Below are positions 8,664 through 16,629 of a stretch of 64,000 bases of DNA, piece by piece. The position numbers were made by a program, and so were the translations under genes. Under the pieces are notes generated by a model that saw only the letters and a list, made by a program, of their open reading frames with translations, was not told where the DNA came from and did not search any database. The stretch spans positions 1-64,000 of the forward strand of contig CAZYPN010000031.1 in NCBI GenBank assembly GCA_964649085.1, read 5' to 3'. Each line of letters opens with the position of its first letter. The stretch's first letter is position 1. The DNA comes from JADMJV01 sp964649085 (GTDB taxonomy: Bacteria; Vulcanimicrobiota; Xenobia; Xenobiales; JADMJV01).

Positions 8664-9584
8664 ATGCGAAAGTTCTGGTTGCTACTGATGTTGATCGCTC
8701 TGGCCTGGATGGCATGTGGCCAGGAAAGCGGGCAGATGGAATTCGAGCATGGCGGCCGGCTGCGCCATTATCGGCTGCACGTTCCCCCCAGGCTCTCGCC
8801 CGAGCCGGCTCTGGTACTGGCTCTGCACGGTGGGGGAGGCAATGCTCGACAGATGGAGCGACACAGCGGTTTCTCCCGGTTGGCCGACGAGTTTGGCTTT
8901 GTGGTCGCCTATCCCGAAGGCATCGATCACAGTTGGAACGACGGGCGCGGCGACCCCATCTCCACGGCTCATCGCGAAAACATCGACGACCTGGGATTCT
9001 TAACCCGGTTGGCCGAGCAATTGTTGGCCGAACATAGTCTCGATGCCCATCGGGTCTACGTCACGGGGATTTCCAACGGCGGCTTCATGAGCCAGCGACT
9101 GGGGGCCGAAGCCGCCCATCGCTTTGTGGCCATTGCCCCGGTCGTAGCCGGATTACCCACCGCCTGGTGCAACCGGGTTCAACCCTCTCATCCCGTGTCG
9201 GTGATGATCCTCCAGGGCACGGCCGACCCTCTGGTTCCCTACGGCGGCGGCTACGTTCAGGTGGGGCGACAACGGCGCGGACAGATGCTCTCTACCGACC
9301 AGGCCGTGCAACACTGGGTGCGCTGGAACGGTTGTCAGGCCGAGCCCCAGGTGGAAGCGATGGCCGACCTTGACCCGAACGATGGATGTCGCGCCGAAAA
9401 ACGTCTCTACGCGGGCGGCCGCCAGGACAGCGTGGTGGAGCTGTGGCGCATCGAGGGCGGCGGCCATACCTGGCCAGGTGCCAGTCAATACCTGCCCCGG
9501 CGCCTGATCGGGCCGGTATGTCGAGATTTCTCCGCATCCCGGGAAATCTGGCAGTTCTTTCAAAAACATCCGCGCTCTCGCTAG
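8664..9584 (+). CDS. LpqC-like lipoprotein esterase (PHB depolymerase family)
   Basis: A 306-residue alpha/beta hydrolase of the polyhydroxybutyrate depolymerase / feruloyl esterase (LpqC) group. A lipoprotein signal ends in LAWMAC, with Cys18 predicted to be lipidated, so it should act at the cell surface or in the periplasm. The oxyanion segment LALHGGGGNARQ, nucleophile elbow GISNGG (Ser137), the aspartate in QGTADPLVPYGG and the histidine in GGGHTWPG complete the catalytic triad. The start ATG 8664 has an AGGA-like site just upstream. The natural ester substrate is unknown. It converges on the metallopeptidase gene, with a hairpin terminator between them. Confidence 0.9.
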   Translation: MRKFWLLLMLIALAWMACGQESGQMEFEHGGRLRHYRLHVPPRLSPEPALVLALHGGGGNARQMERHSGFSRLADEFGFVVAYPEGIDHSWNDGRGDPISTAHRENIDDLGFLTRLAEQLLAEHSLDAHRVYVTGISNGGFMSQRLGAEAAHRFVAIAPVVAGLPTAWCNRVQPSHPVSVMILQGTADPLVPYGGGYVQVGRQRRGQMLSTDQAVQHWVRWNGCQAEPQVEAMADLDPNDGCRAEKRLYAGGRQDSVVELWRIEGGGHTWPGASQYLPRRLIGPVCRDFSASREIWQFFQKHPRSR

Positions 9585-9633
9585 GAGCGCGGCCGACGAA
9601 CCGTTGTTCCGCCGCGGCCGGCTTCCTTGAGAA

Positions 9634-9669
9634 AGCCAAAGGACCCCGCACCGGCAGGGCCCTTTGGCT
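9634..9669 (-). terminator. Hairpin terminator between convergent genes
   Basis: A perfect 9-bp stem, AGCCAAAGG (9634-9642) with CCTTTGGCT (9661-9669), has further CCC/GGG pairing inside. It sits in the gap between the lipoprotein esterase (plus) and the metallopeptidase (minus). Read on the minus strand it is followed by a short T-rich stretch (TTTCTC). Read on the plus strand there is no T run, so it probably serves the minus-strand gene first. Confidence 0.6.
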
Positions 9670-9687
9670 GTAGAGAGGTGGTGGAGC

Positions 9688-11205
9688 TCAGTGCTTGCAG
9701 CCTGCCCCGTGGATGTGTCCGAGATCGGGACCGTGGTCGAATTCGCAGAAGGCCATTGGCACGCGCACGAATTCCTGCTCGCCGTTCTCGTTGGGAGCCA
9801 CATAGGCGGTGTAGACGCTGCCGTCGGGCTTGAAGAGTTCGCCGAAGCTGGGGGCCGAGTCGGTGAACAGCACTTTTCCGTCGGCCAGCATCAACCGTGC
9901 ACCCTTTTCCGCCTCGGCGGCCACCGAGCTGCTCTGGCCCAGCAGCCCGAAAGCCGGCTGGTCCTCGACGATATCCATTTTCACGCCTGCCAGAGGTCCG
10001 GCCGCGGCGCCAAAAGTGATTTCACGCTCTACCGGTTGGGAATCGCGACCGCGCAGCGTGCTCAACTCGAGGTTGCCTTCTTTGGGCATCAGCTCGCGTT
10101 TGACCATCACGTTGCGGATCAGTTCCTGGCGGTTGCCGCCGTTAAACTGGGCGTCGGCCGCCATCAGGTTGGTAGCCATTTCTTTGAAGGTGGTCTCCGA
10201 GCTTGCCGCAGAGTTTTCCATCTGACCGACCAGCAGTTTCCAGGCCTCTTCGCCCGCGGCCATCAGCGCCTCTTTGGGCGACATCCCGGCGGCCCGGTTG
10301 GCGTCGGCGATGCCGTCGAGCACGTCGTAGAAAGCTCCCGACCAGAGGCGGGAGAAGTCGTGAACTTCTCGTCCCAGGTTGTCCTGGTCGCCGTGTTCGG
10401 GCAGCGTGGCCGGGTCTTGATAGACAAAGTTGTTGAACGAGGTACGAATACCACCCTCGCGACCCAGGGCCTTGCCGAAGCCCTCGCCCATATCGGATAG
10501 GGCGTTGCGCTTGCTCGACAGGTCGCCGCCTTCGGTTTGAGCCACGATGGCTTCCACGGCCTTTTCGTTGCCCAGGGTCATCAGCATGGCCAGCACATCG
10601 CCAAAGGCTTCGTGGAACGCGCCGGTCTCGGCGCCGCTGCCTTCGAGGTAGCCGGGGCGAACCGCGTCGAGCACGGCGTGGCCCGTCTCGTGGGAGGCCA
10701 CTTCGCCCGAATCGCCCGTGCTGGTCGTCTTGTAGTCGAAGAAGTGCACGCCCTTGAACTGACGGGCGTAGAAAGCGTTGGGCCACTCGCCGGTTTCGGG
10801 AGAAACCTGCAGTTGCTTGTCGCCAAAGGACCAGTCGATCGACTTGCCGGTCAGCTCACCGAGCACCTGATTATACTTGTCGACGGTAGCGGCCACCGAA
10901 CCGAAGACGTTGGAACCGGTTGCCAGGGCGTGCCCCTGCGGATAGACGTAGTTGCCCTCGGCATTGGGAGTGATCTTGTAGGAGGGGTCCGGGCGCACGC
11001 CCACCAGCTGGCCGAAGACGAAAATGGCCTTCTTGTTGTCGAGCCGCACCGTATCCGTCGACAGCTTGCCATTGCCCGGGTCGACCTTGTCGATGGTCAC
11101 CGAGTCGTTGTTCATCACCTCGGGGTCCTGGGGATTGTAGTTGAACTTCGCCGGGGCAGAGGTCGGAGTCGAGGTGGAACGGACGGGGATACTGTTGATG
11201 CTCAT
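9688..11205 (-). CDS. Thermolysin-like (gluzincin) metallopeptidase without signal peptide
   Basis: A 505-residue zinc peptidase. HETGH at 172-176 supplies two zinc ligands and the catalytic glutamate, and the downstream GAFHEAFGD (Glu199 region) matches the third-ligand helix of gluzincins such as thermolysin and neutral peptidases. The C-terminal 150 residues are of unknown type and end in a His/Cys-rich tail (CEFDHGPDLGHIHGAGCKH). The N-terminus is Ser/Pro/Thr/Asn-rich and has no signal peptide or recognisable propeptide, which is unusual for this family. The ATG at 11205 has a clear AGGAG site 7 bases upstream; a longer frame upstream is not needed. It is transcribed alone. Confidence 0.85.
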   Translation of the reverse strand: MSINSIPVRSTSTPTSAPAKFNYNPQDPEVMNNDSVTIDKVDPGNGKLSTDTVRLDNKKAIFVFGQLVGVRPDPSYKITPNAEGNYVYPQGHALATGSNVFGSVAATVDKYNQVLGELTGKSIDWSFGDKQLQVSPETGEWPNAFYARQFKGVHFFDYKTTSTGDSGEVASHETGHAVLDAVRPGYLEGSGAETGAFHEAFGDVLAMLMTLGNEKAVEAIVAQTEGGDLSSKRNALSDMGEGFGKALGREGGIRTSFNNFVYQDPATLPEHGDQDNLGREVHDFSRLWSGAFYDVLDGIADANRAAGMSPKEALMAAGEEAWKLLVGQMENSAASSETTFKEMATNLMAADAQFNGGNRQELIRNVMVKRELMPKEGNLELSTLRGRDSQPVEREITFGAAAGPLAGVKMDIVEDQPAFGLLGQSSSVAAEAEKGARLMLADGKVLFTDSAPSFGELFKPDGSVYTAYVAPNENGEQEFVRVPMAFCEFDHGPDLGHIHGAGCKH

Positions 11206-11294
11206 GGTCACTCCTAGTGTGTCGGTGACACGAGCATAGGACCTTCGGCCTCGTTTCAGGGTGACGATTTCGTTAACAAGTCGCTGCCCTGTGG

Positions 11295-12287
11295 TCAGTC
11301 GAACATCGGGTCGGCACCGTTCAGCTGCAGCTCTTTGTCGAGCGCCTCCTGGGCGTGGGCCGGGCAACCCTTGGCCAGATAGGCCCGAACCAGGGCCCGG
11401 TAGATCATCGGGTTCTCGGGGTCCATTTTGGCCATGGTGCGTAACAGTCCGATCAGGCGGTCGATGAGCTTGCGGTTGTTGTACAGCAAGAACATGTCGG
11501 TGTAGTGGTTTTGCATCACTTTTTTCTGCTTCTTCAGGCGCTCAAAGGTGGCTTCGCTGCGGTCTAACTCGCGGGCGTGCAGGGTGGTCAGCAGGGTGAA
11601 GGGGTACTTGCGCACCACAATGGTGTCGTCGGGGGTGAGCACCTGCCAAAAATACTGGCTGTTTTTGGCCAGCTGAAAAGGAGCGTTGTAGGGGTATTTG
11701 AAGCGGTTGGTTTTAACCTTGCTCTCGTAGATCACTTCATTCCACTCGTTGAACAACTGCAGCCGGTAGAGCGGAGCGCCCACGTTCTTCCAGTTGAACA
11801 GCGGCGGGAAAAGTTGGGGCTGCACCGAGGCGGCCAGAAAGGTTTTCTCTTTCTCCAGCGCGCCCTCGTCTTTCGACCCTTCGAAGTCTTTGGTGGCCAG
11901 CTTGCGCTCCAGCATGTAGGGAATGGGTATCTCTGAAACGGCCCGGTCGCGCGCCTTCTCTTTGCGCACCCCGCCGCTGCCCGAGAGCTTGTCGAGATTC
12001 TTGAAGGCAACCTTGGCCTGGGCGTCGGGTTCGACGATCTCCAGATGATCGTCGGCAAAGAAGTCCACCAGCACTTTGGCACCCTGGGGGGTGCGCAATT
12101 CGTCCTCGGGGCGTAGCAAGGTCAACCAGTAGGCCGGCTCCCAATCGCCTTGAGGATGGCGTAGTTCGGCCTGCCCCTGCACCAGCGAGATGATGGCCAC
12201 CGGATTGTTCTTGGCCAGTTCCTGGGTGTCTTGGGCCCGGGCCAGCGGGGCCAACAGGGTGATCAACAGCAACAGCCACAGTCTCAT
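11295..12287 (-). CDS. Secreted FecR-like protein with C-terminal TPR-like region
   Basis: A 330-residue protein with a clear cleavable signal (LLLLITLLAPLARA, cut about residue 19). The following 80 residues (VAIISLVQGQAELRH, LLRPEDELRTPQGAKVLVDF) have the repeat pattern of a FecR-type beta domain. A middle beta-rich part and a C-terminal helical part (residues about 270-330, YRALVRAYLAKGCPAHAQEAL) resembling a tetratricopeptide hairpin follow. It is periplasmic or outer-envelope by inference. The ATG at 12287 is preceded by AGGAGGT. It follows the glycosyltransferase gene on the same strand with a 123-bp gap that contains two hairpins. Confidence 0.72.
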   Translation of the reverse strand: MRLWLLLLITLLAPLARAQDTQELAKNNPVAIISLVQGQAELRHPQGDWEPAYWLTLLRPEDELRTPQGAKVLVDFFADDHLEIVEPDAQAKVAFKNLDKLSGSGGVRKEKARDRAVSEIPIPYMLERKLATKDFEGSKDEGALEKEKTFLAASVQPQLFPPLFNWKNVGAPLYRLQLFNEWNEVIYESKVKTNRFKYPYNAPFQLAKNSQYFWQVLTPDDTIVVRKYPFTLLTTLHARELDRSEATFERLKKQKKVMQNHYTDMFLLYNNRKLIDRLIGLLRTMAKMDPENPMIYRALVRAYLAKGCPAHAQEALDKELQLNGADPMFD

Positions 12288-12322
12288 CGTACCTCCTCAT
12301 AGCCCCTGCCAGGGGACCCTGT

Positions 12323-12359
12323 GGGCTTAGCCGAAGCCCGCCCGGATGCCTTCCCGGGC
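12323..12359. other. Two adjacent hairpins in the leader of the FecR-like gene
   Basis: Two tandem inverted repeats lie between the glycosyltransferase and FecR-like genes: GGGCTT/AAGCCC (12323-12328, 12334-12339, 5-nt loop) and GCCCGG/CCGGGC (12340-12345, 12354-12359, 8-nt loop). On the plus strand the second is followed by CTTTTCGTT, but both neighbours are on the minus strand, where no T run follows. They may be an mRNA leader structure or REP-like element. Confidence 0.4.
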
Positions 12360-12410
12360 CTTTTCGTTCTCCATCGGGGCGGCACCGCCCGGCGTTCATG
12401 GAATTCGTCT

Positions 12411-13343
12411 TCACGCTGCAGTTACGGTTGACTCACGAAGCTCCTCAATGAAGTAGATCGGGCGATGTTTCGATTGCTCGTAGAGTCGGCCGAGATACTC
12501 TCCCATGACGCCAAGCACCAGCAGTTGAACACTGCTCAGCAACGAGATTGCGCAGATCACGCTGGCCCAGCCCGGTACCGCGTTCAGATAGAAATAGCTG
12601 TACAGGGAATACAGGAGTAGCAGGGCTCCCATACCGGCCGTCATCACGCCGATCCAGCTGGCAATGCGCAGGGGAACCACCGAAAAGCTGGTGATGGCAT
12701 CGGTGGCAAAAGCGAACATTTTGCCTAACGGGTATTTTGTCTGCCCGGCATGGCGCGCCTCTCGGCGGTAGGGCAAGGCCACCTGGCGAAAGCCGATCCA
12801 GCTGACCATCCCCCGCAGGAAGCGATGATATTCGGGCAGTGCCTTGAGGGCCTCCAGTGCTCGCCGGCTGAGCAGGCGGAAGTCGCCGCTGTCTTCGGGC
12901 ATCGGTCGCTCCACGAGTCGATTCATGAGCCGATAAAAGGCGCTGGCGCTCTGGCGTTTGAAGGCGGTTTCGCCCAGACGCTCCTGGCGCTGACCGTAGA
13001 CAACGTCGTAGCCCTGGCGGGCCAACTCCAACATTTGGGGCACCAGCTCGGGTGGGTCCTGCAGATCGGCATCGAGCACCACGACAAAGTCCCCTCGGGC
13101 CAGGTCTAAACCCGCCGAGAGCGCCTGTTGATGACCGAAGTTGCGCGAAAGCTTTACGCAGCGCAAACAGGGGAATTGCCCCTGCAGCGTCAGCATACGA
13201 TCCCAAGTTGGGTCGCTGGAGCCGTCGTCGACCAGCACCACTTCGTAGGGGGAATCGCAGTTTTCCAGCACCGGAATCAGGCGATCGAGCAAAGCATCGA
13301 GTACCAGCGCTTCGTTGTAACAGGGAATCACCGCTGATAGCAT
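12411..13343 (-). CDS. Family 2 glycosyltransferase, GtrB/ArnC/dolichol-phosphate-mannose-synthase type
   Basis: A 310-residue membrane glycosyltransferase that should move a sugar from a nucleotide donor to a polyprenyl phosphate. The GT-A domain shows SAVIPCYNEA, VVLVDDGSSD, the donor-binding DADLQDPPE and the DSGDFRLLSRRAL / RFLRGMVSWIGF segments of the DPM1-like group. Two C-terminal membrane helices follow (about residues 228-250 and 262-284), with EYLGRLYEQSK after them, exactly as in GtrB and ArnC. The sugar cannot be inferred. It lies between the rhomboid and FecR-like genes on the same strand. Confidence 0.9.
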   Translation of the reverse strand: MLSAVIPCYNEALVLDALLDRLIPVLENCDSPYEVVLVDDGSSDPTWDRMLTLQGQFPCLRCVKLSRNFGHQQALSAGLDLARGDFVVVLDADLQDPPELVPQMLELARQGYDVVYGQRQERLGETAFKRQSASAFYRLMNRLVERPMPEDSGDFRLLSRRALEALKALPEYHRFLRGMVSWIGFRQVALPYRREARHAGQTKYPLGKMFAFATDAITSFSVVPLRIASWIGVMTAGMGALLLLYSLYSYFYLNAVPGWASVICAISLLSSVQLLVLGVMGEYLGRLYEQSKHRPIYFIEELRESTVTAA

Positions 13344-13367
13344 GGGCCCCGGTTCTCTTCGCAGGGC

Positions 13368-14192
13368 TTAGCGTCCTTTGGGGCGGGGGGTCATCCAGGC
13401 GTAAGCAAAACCCCCCAGGAAACCACCCAGATGGGCCAGATGATCCACCGAGGTCGGGATCAACCAGAGCGCCACCACGGTAAAAACCAGGCCCGACGTC
13501 AGCAGTTCGCGCACGTGGTCACCCTGGAACAGGCGAAAGCGTTGGCTGAGCCCCAGCATGACGCCGAGCAGGCCGAAAGCAACGCCCGATGCACCCACCG
13601 TGAGGGTCGAGGGAGGGTTGAGCAGAGCGCTGAGCAGACCAGAACTCAGCGACGCCACCAGCCACAGCCCCAGGTAGCGGCGGCTGCCATACAGGCCTTC
13701 CACCCAGGGACCGTAGCGCAACAGGAAGAGCATGTTGAAAGCCAGGTGGGCAAGGCCAGCGTGCAAGAAACTGAAGGTTAGCAAGCGCCAGGGCTGGCGT
13801 AAGGCCGCGCTGGCCAGATTGCCGAACTGCAGGTCGAGCCATCCGCCCAGTTCGGGTCGGGCCTGGCCGATCACATAGATCAGGATACACAGGAAAACGG
13901 CGGAGTGGGTCAACTTGCTCAAAGGGTTGGTGTTGTCGAAGCGAACCTCATATTTTTCCCGCACTTTGCGTTGCAGGTCGGGAGTGATTTCACCGCTGCC
14001 TTCACAACTGGGGCAGCGCGGGGAACAATCCACCTGGCCCTGGCCCTTGCAGCTTTTGCACGGATAGGTGCTGCCACGCGACGAGGTGCGCTGGCCTGAA
14101 CCCTCGCAGTTGGGACAAGGGATCTGTCCGGTCCCCTGGCAATCGGAGCACTGTCCGGAACCCTCACAGCGAGGACATTTCATCCGGGCCAT
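13368..14192 (-). CDS. Rhomboid-family protease with N-terminal DnaJ-type zinc-binding domain
   Basis: A 274-residue membrane protein. Residues 4 to about 68 carry repeated CxxCxGxG-type motifs (CPRCEGSG, CSDCQGTG, CPNCEGSG, CKSCKGQG, CPSCEGSG) like the zinc-binding domain of DnaJ. After a basic linker come six membrane segments of a rhomboid intramembrane serine protease, with the catalytic serine in GASGVAFGLLG and the histidine in DHLAHLGGFLGG, plus HAGLAHLAFNMLFL with the conserved HxxxN. The fusion should let the protease recruit unfolded or specific substrates. The start is ATG 14192 (alternative ATG 14183). It diverges from the lytic transglycosylase. Confidence 0.88.
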   Translation of the reverse strand: MARMKCPRCEGSGQCSDCQGTGQIPCPNCEGSGQRTSSRGSTYPCKSCKGQGQVDCSPRCPSCEGSGEITPDLQRKVREKYEVRFDNTNPLSKLTHSAVFLCILIYVIGQARPELGGWLDLQFGNLASAALRQPWRLLTFSFLHAGLAHLAFNMLFLLRYGPWVEGLYGSRRYLGLWLVASLSSGLLSALLNPPSTLTVGASGVAFGLLGVMLGLSQRFRLFQGDHVRELLTSGLVFTVVALWLIPTSVDHLAHLGGFLGGFAYAWMTPRPKGR

Positions 14193-14218
14193 TACGCTCA
14201 GAAGGAGAATCAACCCTC

Positions 14219-14968
14219 TTGTCACAACAGTGCTGGATGAAGAAGCTCGCCTGCCTCGTGTGGCTTTCGGTAACTCCTGCAATGGCCCAATCCATTTACC
14301 AGAACGGCACCGATTACGCCCAGGGACAGGCGGTCAACTGCTATACCAACAGCGGGGCAGCCCATTTTCGTAAGCAAATGGTGCGCTCGGGCGGTGTGCT
14401 TCGCAACCTTGAACCCCCACCCCCGCCCGCCATTCGCTTCAGTGCAGCCGACACTCCCAAGGCCTTCAGCTATTCCGAAAGTGGTTATCGGGGGGGGCGT
14501 CGACTGGTAACGGCTTACGCCTCTGACCGCGACGACTCGGGCAAGGTGGTGCGCCGCCCGGTCATGGTCGATATCGGCCAGGTCATCGATCGAGAGGCCC
14601 GCAAGAACGGCATCGACCCCCTGTTGGTCGAGCTGATCATCCAGCAAGAATCGGGCTTCGATCCTTATGCCTGTTCGCGTTCTGGGGCCCAGGGACTGAT
14701 GCAGCTCATGCCCGGAACGGCCACTATGTTGGGGGTCACCGACCCTTATGACGTCGAGCAGAACGTAGCCGCAGGCACCAGTTACTTCGCTGCTCAGTTG
14801 CGCCGCTTTCAAGATCTGGGCATGGCCCTGGCCGCTTACAATGCCGGCCCTGGCGCTGTGGCCAGCTGCGGGGGGATTCCACCCTATGCAGAAACCCAGG
14901 ATTATGTGGCAAAGATTTGTTCCCGTTACGGCGAGCGTCGTAAGAAGAACAGCAACCTCGGAGGATAA
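14219..14968 (+). CDS. Lytic transglycosylase (SLT domain)
   Basis: A 249-residue exported murein-cleaving enzyme. The hydrophobic signal (KKLACLVWLSVTPAMA) is followed by a proline-rich linker and a goose-lysozyme-like SLT domain. The SLT domain has the catalytic glutamate in QQESGFDP, then SGAQGLMQLMPGTA, AAYNAGPGAV and a PYAETQDYV end, all family hallmarks. The TTG at 14219 has an AAGGAG site (14202-14207) 11 bases upstream. The ATG at 14237 gives a cleaner signal start but has no site. The PASTA gene starts 6 bases after the stop, so this begins a cell-wall-related run. Confidence 0.92.
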   Translation: MSQQCWMKKLACLVWLSVTPAMAQSIYQNGTDYAQGQAVNCYTNSGAAHFRKQMVRSGGVLRNLEPPPPPAIRFSAADTPKAFSYSESGYRGGRRLVTAYASDRDDSGKVVRRPVMVDIGQVIDREARKNGIDPLLVELIIQQESGFDPYACSRSGAQGLMQLMPGTATMLGVTDPYDVEQNVAAGTSYFAAQLRRFQDLGMALAAYNAGPGAVASCGGIPPYAETQDYVAKICSRYGERRKKNSNLGG

Positions 14969-14974
14969 CCTCCC

Positions 14975-15985
14975 ATGAAGGGTTTCGACGACGAGCCGAT
15001 CACAGCCGGTCTGCAGCGGCAATCCCACGCTCTTCTGTTCCAGTTGGCCAAAATCGCCGTCATGGTGTTTGTGGTCGTGGGCACCGCCGCCTTCGCAGGG
15101 GTCTTTGGAATCTCGATTTACGAGACCTACTTCAAGATTCCAGCCGAGGTTGAGGTGCCGGCCATCACCGGTAAACAGCTCTCGGAAGCCAACGAAATTC
15201 TGGAGAAAGTGGGGCTGCGGCTGGCCATTCAGGAAAGCCGCCACACCAACCGACATCCTGAGAAGGTGATCATTTCTCAGGATCCCGCAGCCGGGCGCCG
15301 GGTGCGCAGCGACCGGCAGATCCTGGCGGTGGTCAGCCTGGGTCCCGAGCTGGTGGATGTGCCCGACTTAAAGGGCAAAACCCTGCGCGAAGCGCGCATC
15401 GTTCTTTCCAACAGTCGCTTGAAAATCGGCAAGGTAACCTTTAAGCCCGAGAAGATGGGCGAACCCGAGCAAATCCTGCAACAGAGTCCCTCGGGTGGCG
15501 AGCGCGTGGCCAAAGGGCGAGCGGTGGATTTACAGGTGCAAAAGGGCAGCAGTTCGGCCACCACCAACGTTCCCAATTGGGAGGGCACTCCCATGGTTCG
15601 CATGGGCGAGATGCTCAAGGGCGCCCATTTGCAATTGGGTTCGGTGGTCTGGGTATTCAACGACTTTGTGCCCAAGGGCGAGGTGGTGGCTCAGATGCCG
15701 GCTCAGGGTCATAAGGTGGCCTACAACAGCGAAGTCGAACTGCAGGTGTCGGCCGGGCGTACTCAGGAGAAGCTTTTCAAACAACGCAGGCTGCGCATTC
15801 AGGTGCCCAGAGGCACCCGCAGTCAGCGGGTCAGCGTCGTCATCAATTCCGAGATCGGCGCAGATCGCATTTTCGAGGGAGCCACAGTGTCCGGAGACCA
15901 GTTGGAACTGCTGGTGGCCGGTTGGCACGGTTCCGAGGTCGAGGTCTACTTTAACGACCGTCTGAGCCGGCGAGAGAAGCTTTGA
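14975..15985 (+). CDS. Membrane-anchored PASTA-domain protein
   Basis: A 336-residue bitopic protein: a short cytoplasmic start, one membrane helix (about residues 24-50), then three PASTA repeats (about 58-125, VEVPAITGKQLSEANEIL; 126-195, VDVPDLKGKTLREARIVL; 196-262, TNVPNWEGTPMVRMGEML) and a beta-rich tail. PASTA domains bind uncrosslinked peptidoglycan and usually belong to Ser/Thr kinases or penicillin-binding proteins, but no kinase or transpeptidase domain is present here. GGAGG lies about 10 bases before the ATG. Its TGA overlaps the TTG of rpe. Confidence 0.88.
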   Translation: MKGFDDEPITAGLQRQSHALLFQLAKIAVMVFVVVGTAAFAGVFGISIYETYFKIPAEVEVPAITGKQLSEANEILEKVGLRLAIQESRHTNRHPEKVIISQDPAAGRRVRSDRQILAVVSLGPELVDVPDLKGKTLREARIVLSNSRLKIGKVTFKPEKMGEPEQILQQSPSGGERVAKGRAVDLQVQKGSSSATTNVPNWEGTPMVRMGEMLKGAHLQLGSVVWVFNDFVPKGEVVAQMPAQGHKVAYNSEVELQVSAGRTQEKLFKQRRLRIQVPRGTRSQRVSVVINSEIGADRIFEGATVSGDQLELLVAGWHGSEVEVYFNDRLSRREKL

Positions 15986-16629
15986 ATCCTCTGGTCATTG
16001 CTCCCTCGCTCCTGGCTGCCGACTTCACTCGCCTGGGCGCCGAGGTCCAGGCCGTGCACCAGGCCGGCGCCGACTGGCTTCACCTCGACATGATGGACGG
16101 CCATTTCGTGCCCAATCTGTCTTTTGGTCCTCTGGTTGTGTCAGGCCTGGTGGGCGGAGCTTTGCCACTGGATGTGCATCTTATGGTGGAAAACCCGCAG
16201 GAATATCTCGACCCCGTGCATCGCCTGGGGGCGGTAGCGATGACGGTTCACGTTGAGGCCTGCAGGCACTTGCAAAGAATGCTGACAGCCATACGCGGCA
16301 AAGGCATGCTGGCGGGAGTAGCCCTCAACCCTTCTACCTCGCCCGCCTTTCTGGAGTACCTGCGGGGCGATGTGGACCTGGTGCTGGTGATGAGCGTCAA
16401 CCCCGGTTACGGTGGACAGGCCTTCTTGCCCAACATGATGGACAAGGTTCGCCACATCCGCCAGATGCTGGAGCCGAACGTGCGAATTTCTGTCGACGGT
16501 GGGGTAGGGCCGGCCAATGCCGCAGCCCTCGTGGAAGCCGGGGCAGATGTGCTGGTGGCTGGCAGTTCGGTCTTTGGCCAACCCGACTATGCACGCGCAA
16601 TTCAGGATCTCAGGGTGGGTGCACCTTGA
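15982..16629 (+). CDS. rpe: Ribulose-phosphate 3-epimerase
   Basis: A 215-residue TIM-barrel enzyme that interconverts ribulose 5-phosphate and xylulose 5-phosphate in the pentose phosphate route. The first strand IAPSLLAADF, metal/catalytic HLDMMDGHFVPN, HLMVENP, VMSVNPGYGGQAF and the phosphate-binding SVDGGVGPANA are all canonical. The start is TTG 15982 inside the PASTA gene's TGA (TTGA); no other in-frame start fits the conserved N-terminus. The 3' end overlaps the next gene in the same TTGA way. Its place between a PASTA protein and phosphorelay genes is metabolically unexplained. Confidence 0.95.
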   Translation: MNPLVIAPSLLAADFTRLGAEVQAVHQAGADWLHLDMMDGHFVPNLSFGPLVVSGLVGGALPLDVHLMVENPQEYLDPVHRLGAVAMTVHVEACRHLQRMLTAIRGKGMLAGVALNPSTSPAFLEYLRGDVDLVLVMSVNPGYGGQAFLPNMMDKVRHIRQMLEPNVRISVDGGVGPANAAALVEAGADVLVAGSSVFGQPDYARAIQDLRVGAP

